Positions 32,982-46,650 of a DNA stretch of 64,000 nucleotides are shown here, piece by piece. The stretch covers positions 18,128,489 to 18,192,488 of the forward strand of contig JASEVX010000003.1 of assembly GCA_031761405.1 (NCBI GenBank), written 5' to 3'. The DNA comes from Serripes groenlandicus. Lineage: Eukaryota; Mollusca; Bivalvia; Cardiida; Cardiidae. Within the stretch, counting starts at the first letter, position 1; each line of letters starts with the position of its first letter. A model generated the notes under the pieces. It worked only from the letters and a program-made list of their open reading frames with translations, was not told the origin of the DNA and did not search any database. Position numbers and translations under genes: made by a program.

Positions 32982-33394
32982 AAACATCAAAACGTCCACT
33001 AGAAAGTCTGTTTTAGTGGATGTTGCTGAGTTTATCTCTCCAGTTTTCTATTGTTTCAGAAAGAGGTTAAGGTTATCTATTTTATAATGATAACAATATT
33101 TTGTAAACAATAAAATGATATCAAATTCATGAGGTGTAAATTGTTTTCACCTGTACTGCCTATCTCAGAGGAAATGAGTGATTTCAATGAAACCTGCCAA
33201 CAAAAACATGTTTCAAATTCTGGATAAATTTTGTAAAAATGAGGTATTTAACCCTTTCACATGCACCTATATTATTTATCTCAAGAGCAAGTGATTATGT
33301 TTAAGGATTCATAGCAGTAAGTATCAAATCTCAACATGTTTTGTTAATTAACAGAACATTTTTGGGAAACAAAATCGGAATGTTCAATTTTTTG

Positions 33395-33813
33395 GCCGGA
33401 TTGCTCTAGCAATTCCGGTCTATAGATTGGCGATGTCCGTCTGTCCCTCCGTCAACATTTTGGTTAAAGTTTCAGGTTGAGGCAAAATCTCAGCACTGGA
33501 AAGGGTTACAAACTTGAAACTTTGCTTGAAGGTAACCAGTAACAAGTTCTATTGATTTCTATGGTTACTTTGACCGGTCTATAGATTGGCGAAGTCCGTC
33601 GTGTCCGTCTGTCTATCAACATTTTGGTTAAAGTTTCAGGTTGAGGCAAAATCTCAGCACTGGAAAGGGTTACAAACTTGAAACATTGCCTGAAGGTAAC
33701 CAGTAACAAGTTCTATTGATTTCTATGGTTACTTTGACCTTGACCTTGGTTTGTCAATTTTCAAGGTCAAATTTGCCGACAATCCGGCCTTACTGTCTTC
33801 AGCGGTTTCTTGT
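33395..33813 (+). mobile_element. Helentron-like element, GGCCGGATTG family
   Basis: The 5' hairpin CCGGATTGCTC...GCAATTCCGG is followed by two ~159 bp core units starting CCGGTCTATAGATTGGCGA. The arm recurs as CAATCCGGCC at 33779, then a TTC-rich end finishing TTTCTTGTT. Confidence 0.65.
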
Positions 33814-34275
33814 TTTTTACTTGAAGTGAATTAATAAAAAGAAAGTTTGCCCCCTTTGTTTCCAAAGTTGTCGGCTGCAGATCTGATGTATGTGTATATA
33901 AGTGTTGTACGAATAAGGAAGGGTTTTGTTTATGATGGAGCCTATTTCCTGAAAATGTTTTGATTATCTATGGAGCAGCTTCTAGTAATTATTTCTGTTA
34001 GGATCTGATGATATTATATGGCTTATTCTAATCAAATCCATTAAGATTAAATACTTATGTTTACTTATACTTTCTCTTCCAATAATGGTGCCTTTGTTTT
34101 GCAAGCCTTTCATATATCAATTGTACAAAATGGATTATGATAGATGCTGGTCTTTGGTCTCATAGTAGTTGATAGATGCAGATTTCGAAATATTCATAGT
34201 AGTATTTTTACATGTAATATTGTATTTTAAGGTGTTTATTTTGGCAAAGAAACTTCTCCAGAGGTATTGAGAATG

Positions 34276-34399
34276 TTTGAATGTCAAAGATATTTTGAAT
34301 GTCAAAGATATTTTGAATGTCAAAGATATTTTGAATGTCAAAGATATTTTTGAATGTCAAAGATATTTTGAATGTCAAAGATATTTTGAATGTCAAAGG
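34276..34399 (+). repeat. 18-bp tandem repeat, 7 units
   Basis: TTGAATGTCAAAGATATT repeated seven times with one extra T. The identical array is at 44171-44294. Confidence 0.92.
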
Positions 34400-34714
34400 T
34401 GACAAACAGGTAAATAATCAAGGTTTTTGCAGGGCCTGCTCTCAAAGTCCTAAAAGGTGGTGGTTTTCTTGTGACAAAAAGCCCGAATTATAAAATGCAT
34501 TTTAATTGCCTGAGTACGGTTTCGGATTTATTTGAACTTTTACCAAGTACATGAAGGTCAAATTGAACAACCCATGAATTACAGCTGGAAAACGAACCTA
34601 TAAACACTGTCAGATTCTGTACTACAGGAACTTAAAACAGAACTTGATCTTTCTAAATTACATTTTATGATCCTTTCAAAGAAATAGGAAAAGAAGAAAT
34701 TTCATCAGCATTAT

Positions 34715-34944
34715 TTAACCCTTTCCCTCATATAGACGCTTTCTGACGCCTCTGCAGCAGACGGCTTTTTTAAAACATAGTAACAAAAGAAGAAATTGTA
34801 CAAAACGTGCAATTTCTCCTTTTGCCACAATGTTTTCCACTCTTCGTCATAGGTTATCCATTCAATTATAGAGATTTTCTATGTTTTGACAAAATATGTT
34901 CAAAGTTGTCTGCTGCAGAATTGTCGTATGAGGAAAAGGGTTAA
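34715..34944 (+). mobile_element. TTAA MITE type A, full length (230 bp)
   Basis: TTAACCCTTTCCCTCATATA to TATGAGGAAAAGGGTTAA, centre GAAATTGTACAAAACGTGCA. Confidence 0.9.
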
Positions 34945-35779
34945 TACTTTGCACATTGGATGTTGTCACATTGGTTCTCTTTCTGGAAGTCTTCAGGTCT
35001 AAACTCTTTGGATGATGATTCTTTATGGACATCCAAATTTGGTATAAGGGACTCATAACATATATGTTTATCTATATATAGGCTCTTCCAGCACCAGGGC
35101 GTATTCTATCATACCCGGTTTACTATGATTCAACCTTTCCCTCATTTGCAGCTGTCAACTTTGAAATAAATGAAGGTCACCTACAAAGAACATTAACAGG
35201 ACGATAAACTTTACAAAAACAAATTGTAACTGTTTTGTGTATCACCTGATTATTTGATATGCTTTTGTTTGTATAATTTGCTATGCGCTCATATATGTTT
35301 TGTATGATTATGTAATTTCGGCGCGCTTACACGCACCTGTTGAATTTAGATACATGTGTTGTATGTATTTGTCTTTAATTGAGCGCGCTTGCGTTTTAGT
35401 ATTGGAGCGTAGTTATTAATAAAGCTCCCAGTTTCCCCCCTCATTTGTCTTGGTTGTTTGTTTAAGTAGAATTAAGTTTGTTAAGTACAGAAATGTTTTT
35501 CAATCGAAAACAATCTCAGTAGAGGAATTGCTTGTTCCTTTTCCAACATTTTTTTCTAACTTTGTCTGATGAAAATAAGTCAAAAGTCTGTACCGGTGTT
35601 ATAATCCTTTCCAATAATACAATAAATCTGCATCAGACAACTTTGAAAACAGCTATGAAAAAATATATAAGTATCATTGTTTAATATGTATGTAGTAGAG
35701 TGATCTGTCCCTTAGATAGACAATATTATAGCTATGCGATTGTATCAGGTGATACTTATACTGCCTTGCTATAGAGCTA

Positions 35780-35856
35780 GCTTTTATTGCGACATGCTAG
35801 AGTGTTCATCTCGGGGACATACGGTCCAGAGTTCAAGCCCTGGTCGGGTCCAACAT
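35780..35856 (+). other. tRNA-like relic (also at 45675-45751)
   Basis: GCTAGAGTGTTCATCTCGG resembles an A box and GAGTTCAAGCCCTGG a B box, ending GGTCGGGTCC. The T stem pairs badly, so this is more likely a SINE head or dead tRNA than a working gene. It appears to split a degraded type B MITE (left part near 35602, right part to 35993). Confidence 0.35.
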
Positions 35857-36755
35857 ATTCACATTGTTAATTGTCACATTGATATAGTATAGAGTTGAAC
35901 ACATTGGGGCAGTATAAGGAGAAATTTGTTACTTATAATGAGCAATCTCTCCATTTGCCATCAGCTGCAGATGCATTAAAATTGGGAAATAGTTACATCT
36001 AGCAATCATATGAATGTAATGTATTTACTAATTTTATTTACCATTGCGCGTGCTAACTGCTCGGAACCAATTGCCCAAAACCGTCATTAAATACCAAAAA
36101 TGTTACAATTACATTATTTAAATGCCATCAAAAATGACCTTATGTCTTTGTTGTGGTCAAAAAGCCATAAAAACTGGACAATAATAGACCTTACTACGAT
36201 AAGGACTAAATAACTCAATAACTCGATCCAATTATTTTGTTTACTATGATGATATAATGATTCAGTATATCTTTATCCAAAATTGTCTGTAGAGGAATTT
36301 TAAATATACTTAGTGATAACAGTGTAGAGTTAAATCAGCTTGAATTTTATCACATTCTAATCATTTGGCAGATCGTTTTGTTAATTTTGTTTGAATAAAG
36401 ACTTGTATTTATAGTATCCATTATGAAGAACTTATCAAAGCAAGCACTCGGGTGTTTTTTTGTCTGTTTGTTAAAACTAAGGGAAGAAATAATGATGCTG
36501 AGAAATTTATGATCAACATTTTGTTTGTTCCTCTCCATATGATATATTGCTCAATTGAAACATTCTTATATGTTTTGCCATATAACTGTTGTGTGTGGAT
36601 TGAAATGGCAATGTTATAATGATTCAAGTAGTCGATGCATTTGACTTTGGAAATATTATAAATATAACGGGATTTATTTTGACAAAATAAAAGGTAGCAT
36701 GTTAAAGGTAAAGCCTTTATTTATTATTTTCAACTACAAGTATTTCTATCATTGG

Positions 36756-36980
36756 AATCTGCAATGGTCAAGTGGTGAGCATCTGGGATTTTGCACTGGC
36801 CTACCGGGTTCGATCCCCAGTTGCGGCGTAACAGTAATATTGGAGTGCTCTTTTGCAAGGCACATTTCCTAGCCTAGTACTGGTTTGTTTACCAAGGGAT
36901 CATGAATAATATGTAAACTTAATTATGCCATGATTATAACTGAAATAATGTTGATAACTGCATAATACCCCAGTAAAAGA
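36756..36980 (+). mobile_element. tRNA-derived SINE (decayed)
   Basis: GGTCAAGTGGTGAGCATCTG and the B box GGGTTCGATCCCC are followed by the body CTAGCCTAGTACTGG and a worn 3' domain. The duplicate is at 46651-46875. Confidence 0.75.
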
Positions 36981-39950
36981 ATAATTATACCCCCTTCGAA
37001 AAAGAGGGGGTATAAAGGAGTCAATGTGTCGGGCTGGCTGTCGGTCGGTCGGAAGCCATATTTTGTCCGGCCTATATTTCTTACAAACCACTGGGTGGAA
37101 TTCAATAAAATTGTACATGAAGCTTCTATACCAAGAGGAGATGTGCCTAAAGGTCTTACAATTGCATGTTATTTTAACAGAGTTATAGGCCCTTTTACGT
37201 ATTAAGTTATGGTGTAGGTCAAGGTGCTGTTTTGGGGGTATTTATCATCTTCAGTGATAGGTCTAGTTATTGTAGTTTTATGCAGTTATCAACATTATTT
37301 ATCATTGTATACGATTGGAGATATAGGTGAATCATTAGGGGTAACATGCAGAATCCTGTATTGACTATATAGTGACTATTCAACTATTAGGACTCTATTT
37401 TTTCGTTTTGTTGTGCTGAATATTTGACCTTGACAAATCAATAAGTCAAAGTTTTTGGGGGTCAAAACTATTGCCGCTTATTTCAACATGTCAAACCTTA
37501 AATTATATTATGACAACTCGAAATTATAAATGACAAATGTCAAGTTGTCTACCTAACATTTCTCAATGGTCAGCCTAGAACGTATATTTTGATAATATCG
37601 CCCTATAACAATGTCACTTGTCGATGGCAGAAACAGAATTCCATAGTTACAGATGAAATCTTACCATAGGGCACTTGTGCCAAGTGTATATTAAAACCCT
37701 GTCTCTGAGTATTCAAATTGTTGACTTCATGCAAAAGTGGTTGTAACTACATCTTGTTACAACAGTTTTGCATGAATCTATTATAATGATTCATTGACAA
37801 ATTACAGATGTTGTTGATTTATCATTTGATAATCTTGAGAATTTTAGTAACTGAGATATTCAAGGTATCTAGAGCTCTCAGAAGGCTTGTTAACTCTTTC
37901 CCCTCATATAAACGCATTCTGACGCCTCTGCAGCAGACGGCTATTTGAAAACATAGTGACAAAAGAAGAAATTGCACAAAACGTGCAATTTCTCCTTTTG
38001 CACACAATGTTTTTCCACTTTTAGTCATAGGTTATCCATTCAATTATAGAGATTTTCTACTTTTTGACAAAATATGTTCAAAGTTGTCCTGCTGCAGAAT
38101 TGTTGTATGAGGGAAAGGGTATAATGGCTTAAACAGGGTCATTTTGCCCAAATTATCTCATGTAAAACCCCTTTTACATGTACACAAAATCTAGAGGCAG
38201 CCTTCCAGTCAAAAATAACAGAAAATATCTTATGTGAAAGGTGAAATTATTGAAATGAGTTGAAAACATTGTAGCAAAAGGAGAAATTGCTCCATTCTGT
38301 GTGATTTTTGTTCTGCCAAAATAATCAAAAGTCGTCTGTTGCGGATGTATCAAACTGTGTCTGACATGTGGGAAAGGGTTAGTACTAAACTAAACCCTAT
38401 TGCTGTGAGTACTCAAATAATTGTCCTCACTGAGTATCCCATGTCAAAGAGTTCCAGGGTCAACAATAAGGATTTTGAAAATGAAACAGACCACTGGTTG
38501 GTGAACTCTTCGTTTTGTTCCAGTCTCCTTTCCTTGTGGAATTTCACATTCATATAATTGCCAAATACCCAAGTGTGATTCAGCACAAGTGTAAAATAGT
38601 ACTCTGTGTTTTGCGGGCGTTTTTTGTATTCTCTTCTAATTCCCAGAAGAATAACAAAAATGTTTCTGAAACTCTTTATTATACAATAACCTGCACTTCA
38701 ATATGTAAAAAAAATAGATGATAAGAAAACAAAAGTAAGATCACTGAATATGAATGCTTTAAATATGGAACTTATCTTTTAATTGTAATAATAGAAATCT
38801 CTGTTTTCGAACGCCTCTGCAGCAGTCCACTTTTGAAAAACATTGTGGCAAAAGGAGAAAATGCTGATGAGCATTGTCAGCTATTGCCACAATGTTTTCC
38901 ACACTCTAATCAATCATCATATTTTCATTTATGAATAAATATTCATAATTTTAACCTCATGTTTTCAAAGTTGTCTGCTGCAAATTTGTTAAATGTGGGA
39001 AAGGGATAAGGATGTGTCTATACCTGCAAATACAACACAGAGGAATCCATCTTGTATTATAGACCATTATCATCAGCTAATCTAGGAAGAGGGAGGTAGG
39101 AAATAATTGTTCAATAAAACACATGTTATCATCCATTACACTGTGGGTTATAACTGTGGGAAATTCTGTGAAAGCCAGGGTTTTTTAATCTTACCATGGC
39201 ATGCTGCAGTAAAAAGTGGGGTATTAATTATATCTGAATAATGATGCTCAGAATTTTTGTTAGATAATTTGTTGCAATTTAATGCCTACATGTAATCTTG
39301 TGTATTGTGTTCAGACAGCTGACGATAAGATAATTGCTCAGTGCTCTGCGAAAGAACAACGTAAACATTAATTACGGACAATCAAAAAGGATACTACTTT
39401 ACAGAAGTTTCCTTTAAACCGTCTATGATAATTTGGCAAACAGTGCAGAGATATCTCAGACTGTAGTATGAATGTGCTAACTTGATCTGGATCGCAAATG
39501 CTTATGATTCAGGTTTTTACTTGCGTAAACCTTAAGAGCTGCGCACTAAATGGATATGAATGATTGGAGTCAATGCAACTCTTGAGCTACAGAAGGTGGA
39601 GTGGTATTGGTGTCATACCTTATATATTTTAGTCCCTGATTTTAATATATATTTAAAGTGTTGGACCAATATCATTTTTCATGTCCGCAGCAATGTGACT
39701 TAAGTTGTTGAAAAGCGGCTTAAAACCCTAAACAATCTAGTGATTTGGTTTTTCGTAGAGCCCCTGCTTAATTTTTCTTTGCTCTCTCTCTCCGTTTATC
39801 ATTCATAATAAGGAAAATCAGTGTGCATAATTGTTGGTTTTCCTCATTCAAAAAAACGCTGATGCCAATGAAATTCAATAGAGTGTGTTTCGAAAATGTT
39901 CCTGTAAAAAGGAAGTATGCTCTCATGATGTTTTAAAACTCTTTTTTCAG

Positions 39951-40080
39951 AGCAAGGACAAAGAGTGTGACTCGGGCTCGGACCCGTAAGGCCCTATTCG
40001 TGTATGGGACCCAAACCGCACCAACTACAACAAAGATGGATTTCTCCAAAATGACAGATGAAGAGGAGCTCAACAAACTG
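39951..40080 (+). pseudogene. Frameshifted duplicate of the exon at 49787-49912
   Basis: This copy has the same splice-site positions but is 130 nt instead of 126. One base is added in GCTCGGACC (other copy GCTCGACC), two in GGCCCTATT (GGCTATT) and one in CCCAAACC (CCCAACC). There is also one T-to-A change, which turns GTTTGG into GTATGG. The first insertion already brings in a stop. The pattern of added bases next to identical ones looks like uncorrected sequencing error, not decay of a real pseudogene. Confidence 0.8.
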
Positions 40081-41487
40081 GTACAAAATCTATTTAGTCA
40101 TCCTTATATGTCTACAAATGCAGCTGGCAAAAACTAGATTCCGAAATTTGGCCAATGGAAAGTGAGTCTTAAAAGTATTATTAACCTTTCCTGATACTGA
40201 CGACATTTAATGGCCTTTGGAGCTTAGGACTTTTGATAAGGTGTAAAGAAAATATGAGAAATTTCTTAAATCTCACGCAAATTACTAATTTTTCTCAGCA
40301 TCTCTTACATGAGGTATTTGATAGGAGAATTATTTTAACCTTGATGTGTGAAAGGTTGACCACATAAATTAACCATTATCTGCCCAGGTAAAAATGTGCT
40401 ATGTATTTTAGACCCCCATCTTGTATTTAACTACCTTTTTCATAACCCCCATACATCGGATCCTCAGTTGAGGCACAGGGGAATGTGACAGTTCATTTAT
40501 TAGCCAGTAACTGGAGATAATTGGTTATCATGGAAACCAACTGTTCCAGAATGCTATTAATCTGTGGAAACATGTCTTATTCGCAGACTAAAGAATTAAA
40601 ATAATTGAAATTAAATGCTGATGTAAATCTAAACACTTAATGAGATACAAATTTGTCAATTATAAGAAACTTCATGTGACTGAAAAACAAGAAAAGATTT
40701 TGCAGCTGTATATAGAATTTGCTCTGAGAATACATTAATTTTGTTGAAATTTTTTTATTACTTTTTGCACAGACGAGCACAAATTTATTTTAGAAGCGAA
40801 TAATACAGATAAACTCTTTTCCACTGTGCAGACTCATTTTGTTTAATCTGCTACAGGGGCATTTCGAAACATTGTGCGATAAGGGAGAGAGTATGTACTG
40901 TAATGAGCATATATTTTTTGCCAGAATTTATATTTATTTTATTCAATGATTGATAGAGACTTCAATATTTTTGCCTTTCTTCTACGGCACTGACTGTAGA
41001 ATGGATATTGTATGAGTATCTTTAATTCTTTCCCATACAAAAGACAAAGCTGACAGAAAATGACTTACACCAATCTCTATGAATGAAAGGCAGAAAGGAA
41101 AAATTGCTTATATGAGTCTCCTTTTGTTGCAATATTTCAATTGTCGTCTGCTGCAGATGTATCAAAATGTATTAAAAAGTGAGAAATTGTTAGGAATGTA
41201 ATTATAACTCTGCAACAGACACTATGGAAAGGGTTTATCTGTTGATTAGGAGGAATAGACTGGTCCTTTTCCATCCATATCTCTCTTATGACTCCACTAA
41301 ATCCCTATGTTGTTTGGTACTCAAAAGAATCATCTCACTGAGACGATTCTTTGGAGTACTCACAACATAGGGTTTGAGGGTCAAATAAGGATTTGGGGAT
41401 GCGCAATACTCTTCTTATCTGGAGTTCTGGTTAATTGTATGTTAATTTTTGATTAATTAGGTTAAATAATAATATTTTCTTTTCCAG

Positions 41488-41566
41488 CTCAGTACTGTGA
41501 CAACTTTGAAGAAAGAAAGAAACTCCGAGATCCAGAATAAAGGAGCTCAGAGATATCCCAGAGTGA
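41488..41566 (+). pseudogene. Frameshifted duplicate of the exon at 51300-51375
   Basis: This is 79 nt against 76 in the intact copy. An A is missing in CAGTACTGTG (other copy CAGTAACTGTG) and bases are added in ACTCCGAGATCC, TATCCCAG and CAGAGTGA. The acceptor and GTAAGT donor remain. As with the copy at 39951, the defects are single-base insertions and deletions, so I read it as an assembly error. Confidence 0.75.
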
Positions 41567-43897
41567 GTAAGTATGGGTTCAGCATACTGTATTGAACCGG
41601 CCGACTATTTCCCAACAAAAAGATATATTTTGATGCTTCTGCAGATCGATAGCAATTTAAAGCAAATTTTCAACTATATTCAATTATTTTTCTGCCAGTT
41701 TAAAGAGAATGTCTATGACCTAGATGATTTCAAACGTTGTATTGCAGCAGTATGTTAAACCTCTTTCATCAACATAAGTTTTCTGAGTGCTTTGCAGCTA
41801 ACAACTTTTGAAGAGCAATTTTCTCCTTTTGTCACACTGCATTCAATTCTATTCAATGATTACACTTTCTTTTAAAGAGATATTGCCCAAAAATGTTTTC
41901 AACGTCGCCAGCTGTAGTTTTGGTGTATGTGTGAAAAGGGTAAATGTGTACCTTTATAATTATGCAATTTCACAGAGTCAGTTGCTTCAAAATCATTAAG
42001 AATATTAGCTGTAATAACCTGCTGCAGGTTTGTTGTATGTGGGAAGAGGGTGCTTAACAGTACATCCATCAGCAGAAGGAAAACAATGATGGAAGATAAT
42101 GATAAATATACCAAGGAATGCTACTTATAATAAAACTGCATGTAATTAAACCTGTTAATTAGCTTCAATGATTAGTTAAACTGTTTCCTCAAAGAATAAT
42201 CCTTTCCCAAATAAATCCATTCATAAATTACTTTAATTCTTGAACATATTTGAGGAAAAAAAAAGTCATTATCAATCTCACCTTTTGTTCTCAATAATTT
42301 AAAACTCTATTCAATGAAAACTTTCATTTAGAGAGAATTTCCATACTTGTGTCTATCTCCTTGTATGTGGGAAAAGGATACAAAAATGTGCACTATATAG
42401 TCCTTTATTAAAACTGGTCTACAGTAAAACTTGAAATATGGAGAAATGTGGGAAACAGTCCAATTTGCCCTGCTTCCACCCACTTAATTGGATAGTGTTG
42501 TTTAAATAACTGATTCCCTGTTATGATCTTTTAGAAGTATCTGGTTGAAAAAAAGATCATTGAATCGTAAAAATATAACTTGTGAAAAAATTCCATGTCC
42601 AATTTTGAAACAACATCAAATAACAATGTTCCAAAAGGACAAATTGGCTTGATTTTCGCAATTTCTCCCTTTTTCCAACAATGTTACCTCAGAAACTGGC
42701 TTCTGCTAAGGTCATAAAATGTGGTCTGTATGAACAAAAGGGTGAAGTGCTTTTAGTTGCCTCGTGAACCACAGGACGTTTGGCAGATGATGCTACAGTA
42801 AGCTTCAAATAGAGCTTCTTCAAATGTATGTTAAGGCGTAGGATTTGCGAGCTATAGTTTTTCAAAAATTCTTACTGTCTAGCACTTATATTGTACTTGT
42901 AAATACACATGTTGAAACCTTTATACCTGTTATGATGTAGTGATAGTTTTCTTTTTTGAAAATACTTGAGGAATAATAAAGTGTAATATCTCGAACATTA
43001 CAATAGAAATATATTGATTAACCCTTCCCTCATATGACAATTCTGCAGCAGACGACTTTGAACGTATTTTGTCAAAACATAGGAAAATCTCCGTAATTGA
43101 ATGATAACATATGACAAAAAGTGGAAAACATTGTGGACAAAAGGAGAAAATGCATGTTTTGTGCAATTTCTTCTTTTGTCACTATGTTTTCAAAAAGCTG
43201 TCTGCTGCAGAGGTGTCAGAAAGCGTCTATATGGAGGGAAAGGTGGTTAAAAGCATCATGTGGAGAAGGAGATATTGCTATCCTTCGAAAGATATACCGG
43301 TACATAATTTTAGATTGCATAAATTATGTTCTGGGCCTTCCAAGAAGTAGTCGTCGCTTGAATTTGTGACCTTTTTTCAATACTATTAAAGCAGTATTAA
43401 CCCTTTCCCACATACAACAAATCTGCAGCAGACAACTTTGAAAACGTACGGTAGAAACATGAAAAATATGCATAAATAATGGGTATAATTAATAAATAAA
43501 GTCAAAAACATTATGACAAAAGCCGAAATTGCTCATTATTAGCAATTTCTCCATTTGCCACAATATTTTTCAAAAAGGTCTGCTGCAGAGGTGTCAGAAA
43601 GAGTGGTCAGTATGTGGGAAAGGTAAAGTCTCCTTTAGTGACATTTTTTGGTTTTGAATGTCCTTGGAATTCGGTGAGGAGGGTTTCTTGAAAGGGTTAA
43701 CAAAAGGATTGAAAAGTATTAGCTTGATTTTTTTCTTCTATGAATTAGAGCGTTCTGCTACATTTATTTAAATGCACACGAATTCCAAGGTGCATGCTGG
43801 CATCTACAGAACTGCGTGTGTGGCACATGTTGATATCTGCACTAAGGCACTGATGTTTATTTCCTTCAGTTACAAATAACAATGTACCTATATATAC

Positions 43898-44097
43898 NNN
43901 NNNNNNNNNNNNNNNNNNNNNNNNNNNNNNNNNNNNNNNNNNNNNNNNNNNNNNNNNNNNNNNNNNNNNNNNNNNNNNNNNNNNNNNNNNNNNNNNNNNN
44001 NNNNNNNNNNNNNNNNNNNNNNNNNNNNNNNNNNNNNNNNNNNNNNNNNNNNNNNNNNNNNNNNNNNNNNNNNNNNNNNNNNNNNNNNNNNNNNNNN
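43898..44097. other. Assembly gap of 200 N
   Basis: Exactly 200 N. Such a round number normally means a placeholder join of unknown true size made by a scaffolder. The flanks are the right end of the noisy copy and the left end of the clean copy, so the true gap size is probably negative (an overlap). Confidence 0.98.
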
Positions 44098-44170
44098 TAT
44101 TTTTACATGTAATATTGTATTTTAAGGTGTTTATTTTGGCAAAGAAACTTCTCCAGAGGTATTGAGAATG

Positions 44171-44294
44171 TTTGAATGTCAAAGATATTTTGAATGTCAA
44201 AGATATTTTGAATGTCAAAGATATTTTGAATGTCAAAGATATTTTTGAATGTCAAAGATATTTTGAATGTCAAAGATATTTTGAATGTCAAAGG
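44171..44294 (+). repeat. 18-bp tandem repeat, 7 units (duplicate)
   Basis: Same as 34276-34399, including the position of the extra T. Confidence 0.92.
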
Positions 44295-44609
44295 TGACAA
44301 ACAGGTAAATAATCAAGGTTTTTGCAGGGCCTGCTCTCAAAGTCCTAAAAGGTGGTGGTTTTCTTGTGACAAAAAGCCCGAATTATAAAATGCATTTTAA
44401 TTGCCTGAGTACGGTTTCGGATTTATTTGAACTTTTACCAAGTACATGAAGGTCAAATTGAACAACCCATGAATTACAGCTGGAAAACGAACCTATAAAC
44501 ACTGTCAGATTCTGTACTACAGGAACTTAAAACAGAACTTGATCTTTCTAAATTACATTTTATGATCCTTTCAAAGAAATAGGAAAAGAAGAAATTTCAT
44601 CAGCATTAT

Positions 44610-44839
44610 TTAACCCTTTCCCTCATATAGACGCTTTCTGACGCCTCTGCAGCAGACGGCTTTTTTAAAACATAGTAACAAAAGAAGAAATTGTACAAAA
44701 CGTGCAATTTCTCCTTTTGCCACAATGTTTTCCACTCTTCGTCATAGGTTATCCATTCAATTATAGAGATTTTCTATGTTTTGACAAAATATGTTCAAAG
44801 TTGTCTGCTGCAGAATTGTCGTATGAGGAAAAGGGTTAA
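44610..44839 (+). mobile_element. TTAA MITE type A, duplicate of 34715-34944
   Basis: No difference seen from the left copy, including the private change GAGGAAAAGGG. Confidence 0.9.
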
Positions 44840-46650
44840 TACTTTGCACATTGGATGTTGTCACATTGGTTCTCTTTCTGGAAGTCTTCAGGTCTAAACT
44901 CTTTGGATGATGATTCTTTATGGACATCCAAATTTGGTATAAGGGACTCATAACATATATGTTTATCTATATATAGGCTCTTCCAGCACCAGGGCGTATT
45001 CTATCATACCCGGTTTACTATGATTCAACCTTTCCCTCATTTGCAGCTGTCAACTTTGAAATAAATGAAGGTCACCTACAAAGAACATTAACAGGACGAT
45101 AAACTTTACAAAAACAAATTGTAACTGTTTTGTGTATCACCTGATTATTTGATATGCTTTTGTTTGTATAATTTGCTATGCGCTCATATATGTTTTGTAT
45201 GATTATGTAATTTCGGCGCGCTTACACGCACCTGTTGAATTTAGATACATGTGTTGTATGTATTTGTCTTTAATTGAGCGCGCTTGCGTTTTAGTATTGG
45301 AGCGTAGTTATTAATAAAGCTCCCAGTTTCCCCCCTCATTTGTCTTGGTTGTTTGTTTAAGTAGAATTAAGTTTGTTAAGTACAGAAATGTTTTTCAATC
45401 GAAAACAATCTCAGTAGAGGAATTGCTTGTTCCTTTTCCAACATTTTTTTCTAACTTTGTCTGATGAAAATAAGTCAAAAGTCTGTACCGGTGTTATAAT
45501 CCTTTCCAATAATACAATAAATCTGCATCAGACAACTTTGAAAACAGCTATGAAAAAATATATAAGTATCATTGTTTAATATGTATGTAGTAGAGTGATC
45601 TGTCCCTTAGATAGACAATATTATAGCTATGCGATTGTATCAGGTGATACTTATACTGCCTTGCTATAGAGCTAGCTTTTATTGCGACATGCTAGAGTGT
45701 TCATCTCGGGGACATACGGTCCAGAGTTCAAGCCCTGGTCGGGTCCAACATATTCACATTGTTAATTGTCACATTGATATAGTATAGAGTTGAACACATT
45801 GGGGCAGTATAAGGAGAAATTTGTTACTTATAATGAGCAATCTCTCCATTTGCCATCAGCTGCAGATGCATTAAAATTGGGAAATAGTTACATCTAGCAA
45901 TCATATGAATGTAATGTATTTACTAATTTTATTTACCATTGCGCGTGCTAACTGCTCGGAACCAATTGCCCAAAACCGTCATTAAATACCAAAAATGTTA
46001 CAATTACATTATTTAAATGCCATCAAAAATGACCTTATGTCTTTGTTGTGGTCAAAAAGCCATAAAAACTGGACAATAATAGACCTTACTACGATAAGGA
46101 CTAAATAACTCAATAACTCGATCCAATTATTTTGTTTACTATGATGATATAATGATTCAGTATATCTTTATCCAAAATTGTCTGTAGAGGAATTTTAAAT
46201 ATACTTAGTGATAACAGTGTAGAGTTAAATCAGCTTGAATTTTATCACATTCTAATCATTTGGCAGATCGTTTTGTTAATTTTGTTTGAATAAAGACTTG
46301 TATTTATAGTATCCATTATGAAGAACTTATCAAAGCAAGCACTCGGGTGTTTTTTTGTCTGTTTGTTAAAACTAAGGGAAGAAATAATGATGCTGAGAAA
46401 TTTATGATCAACATTTTGTTTGTTCCTCTCCATATGATATATTGCTCAATTGAAACATTCTTATATGTTTTGCCATATAACTGTTGTGTGTGGATTGAAA
46501 TGGCAATGTTATAATGATTCAAGTAGTCGATGCATTTGACTTTGGAAATATTATAAATATAACGGGATTTATTTTGACAAAATAAAAGGTAGCATGTTAA
46601 AGGTAAAGCCTTTATTTATTATTTTCAACTACAAGTATTTCTATCATTGG

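Larger units (their letters stand above)
34203..43897 (+). repeat. Left copy of a ~9.7 kb duplication (probable contig-end overlap)
   Basis: This stretch repeats 44098-53654 in the same orientation. From 34203 to about 37175 every position I compared is identical at offset 9895, including a tandem array, a full MITE, a tRNA-like relic and a SINE. After that the left copy differs by frequent small indels, mostly extra bases, and some substitutions. It is 9695 bp against 9557 in the right copy, a net gain of about 138 bp. It ends exactly at the N gap. Confidence 0.9.

Noticed and set aside
33395..33813. LTR or retrotransposon remnants
   Set aside because: The repeats are tandem core units with hairpin ends, and no reverse transcriptase or integrase reading frame is present anywhere in the window.
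34276..34399. A repetitive protein (FKISLT repeats on the minus strand)
   Set aside because: An 18-bp DNA tandem repeat gives a repeating peptide in any open frame; there is no gene context.
35780..35856. A functional tRNA gene
   Set aside because: A- and B-box-like motifs are present, but the T stem mispairs and no proper acceptor stem is visible.
43745..44236. A minus-strand open frame across the gap
   Set aside because: It exists only because the N run has no stops.
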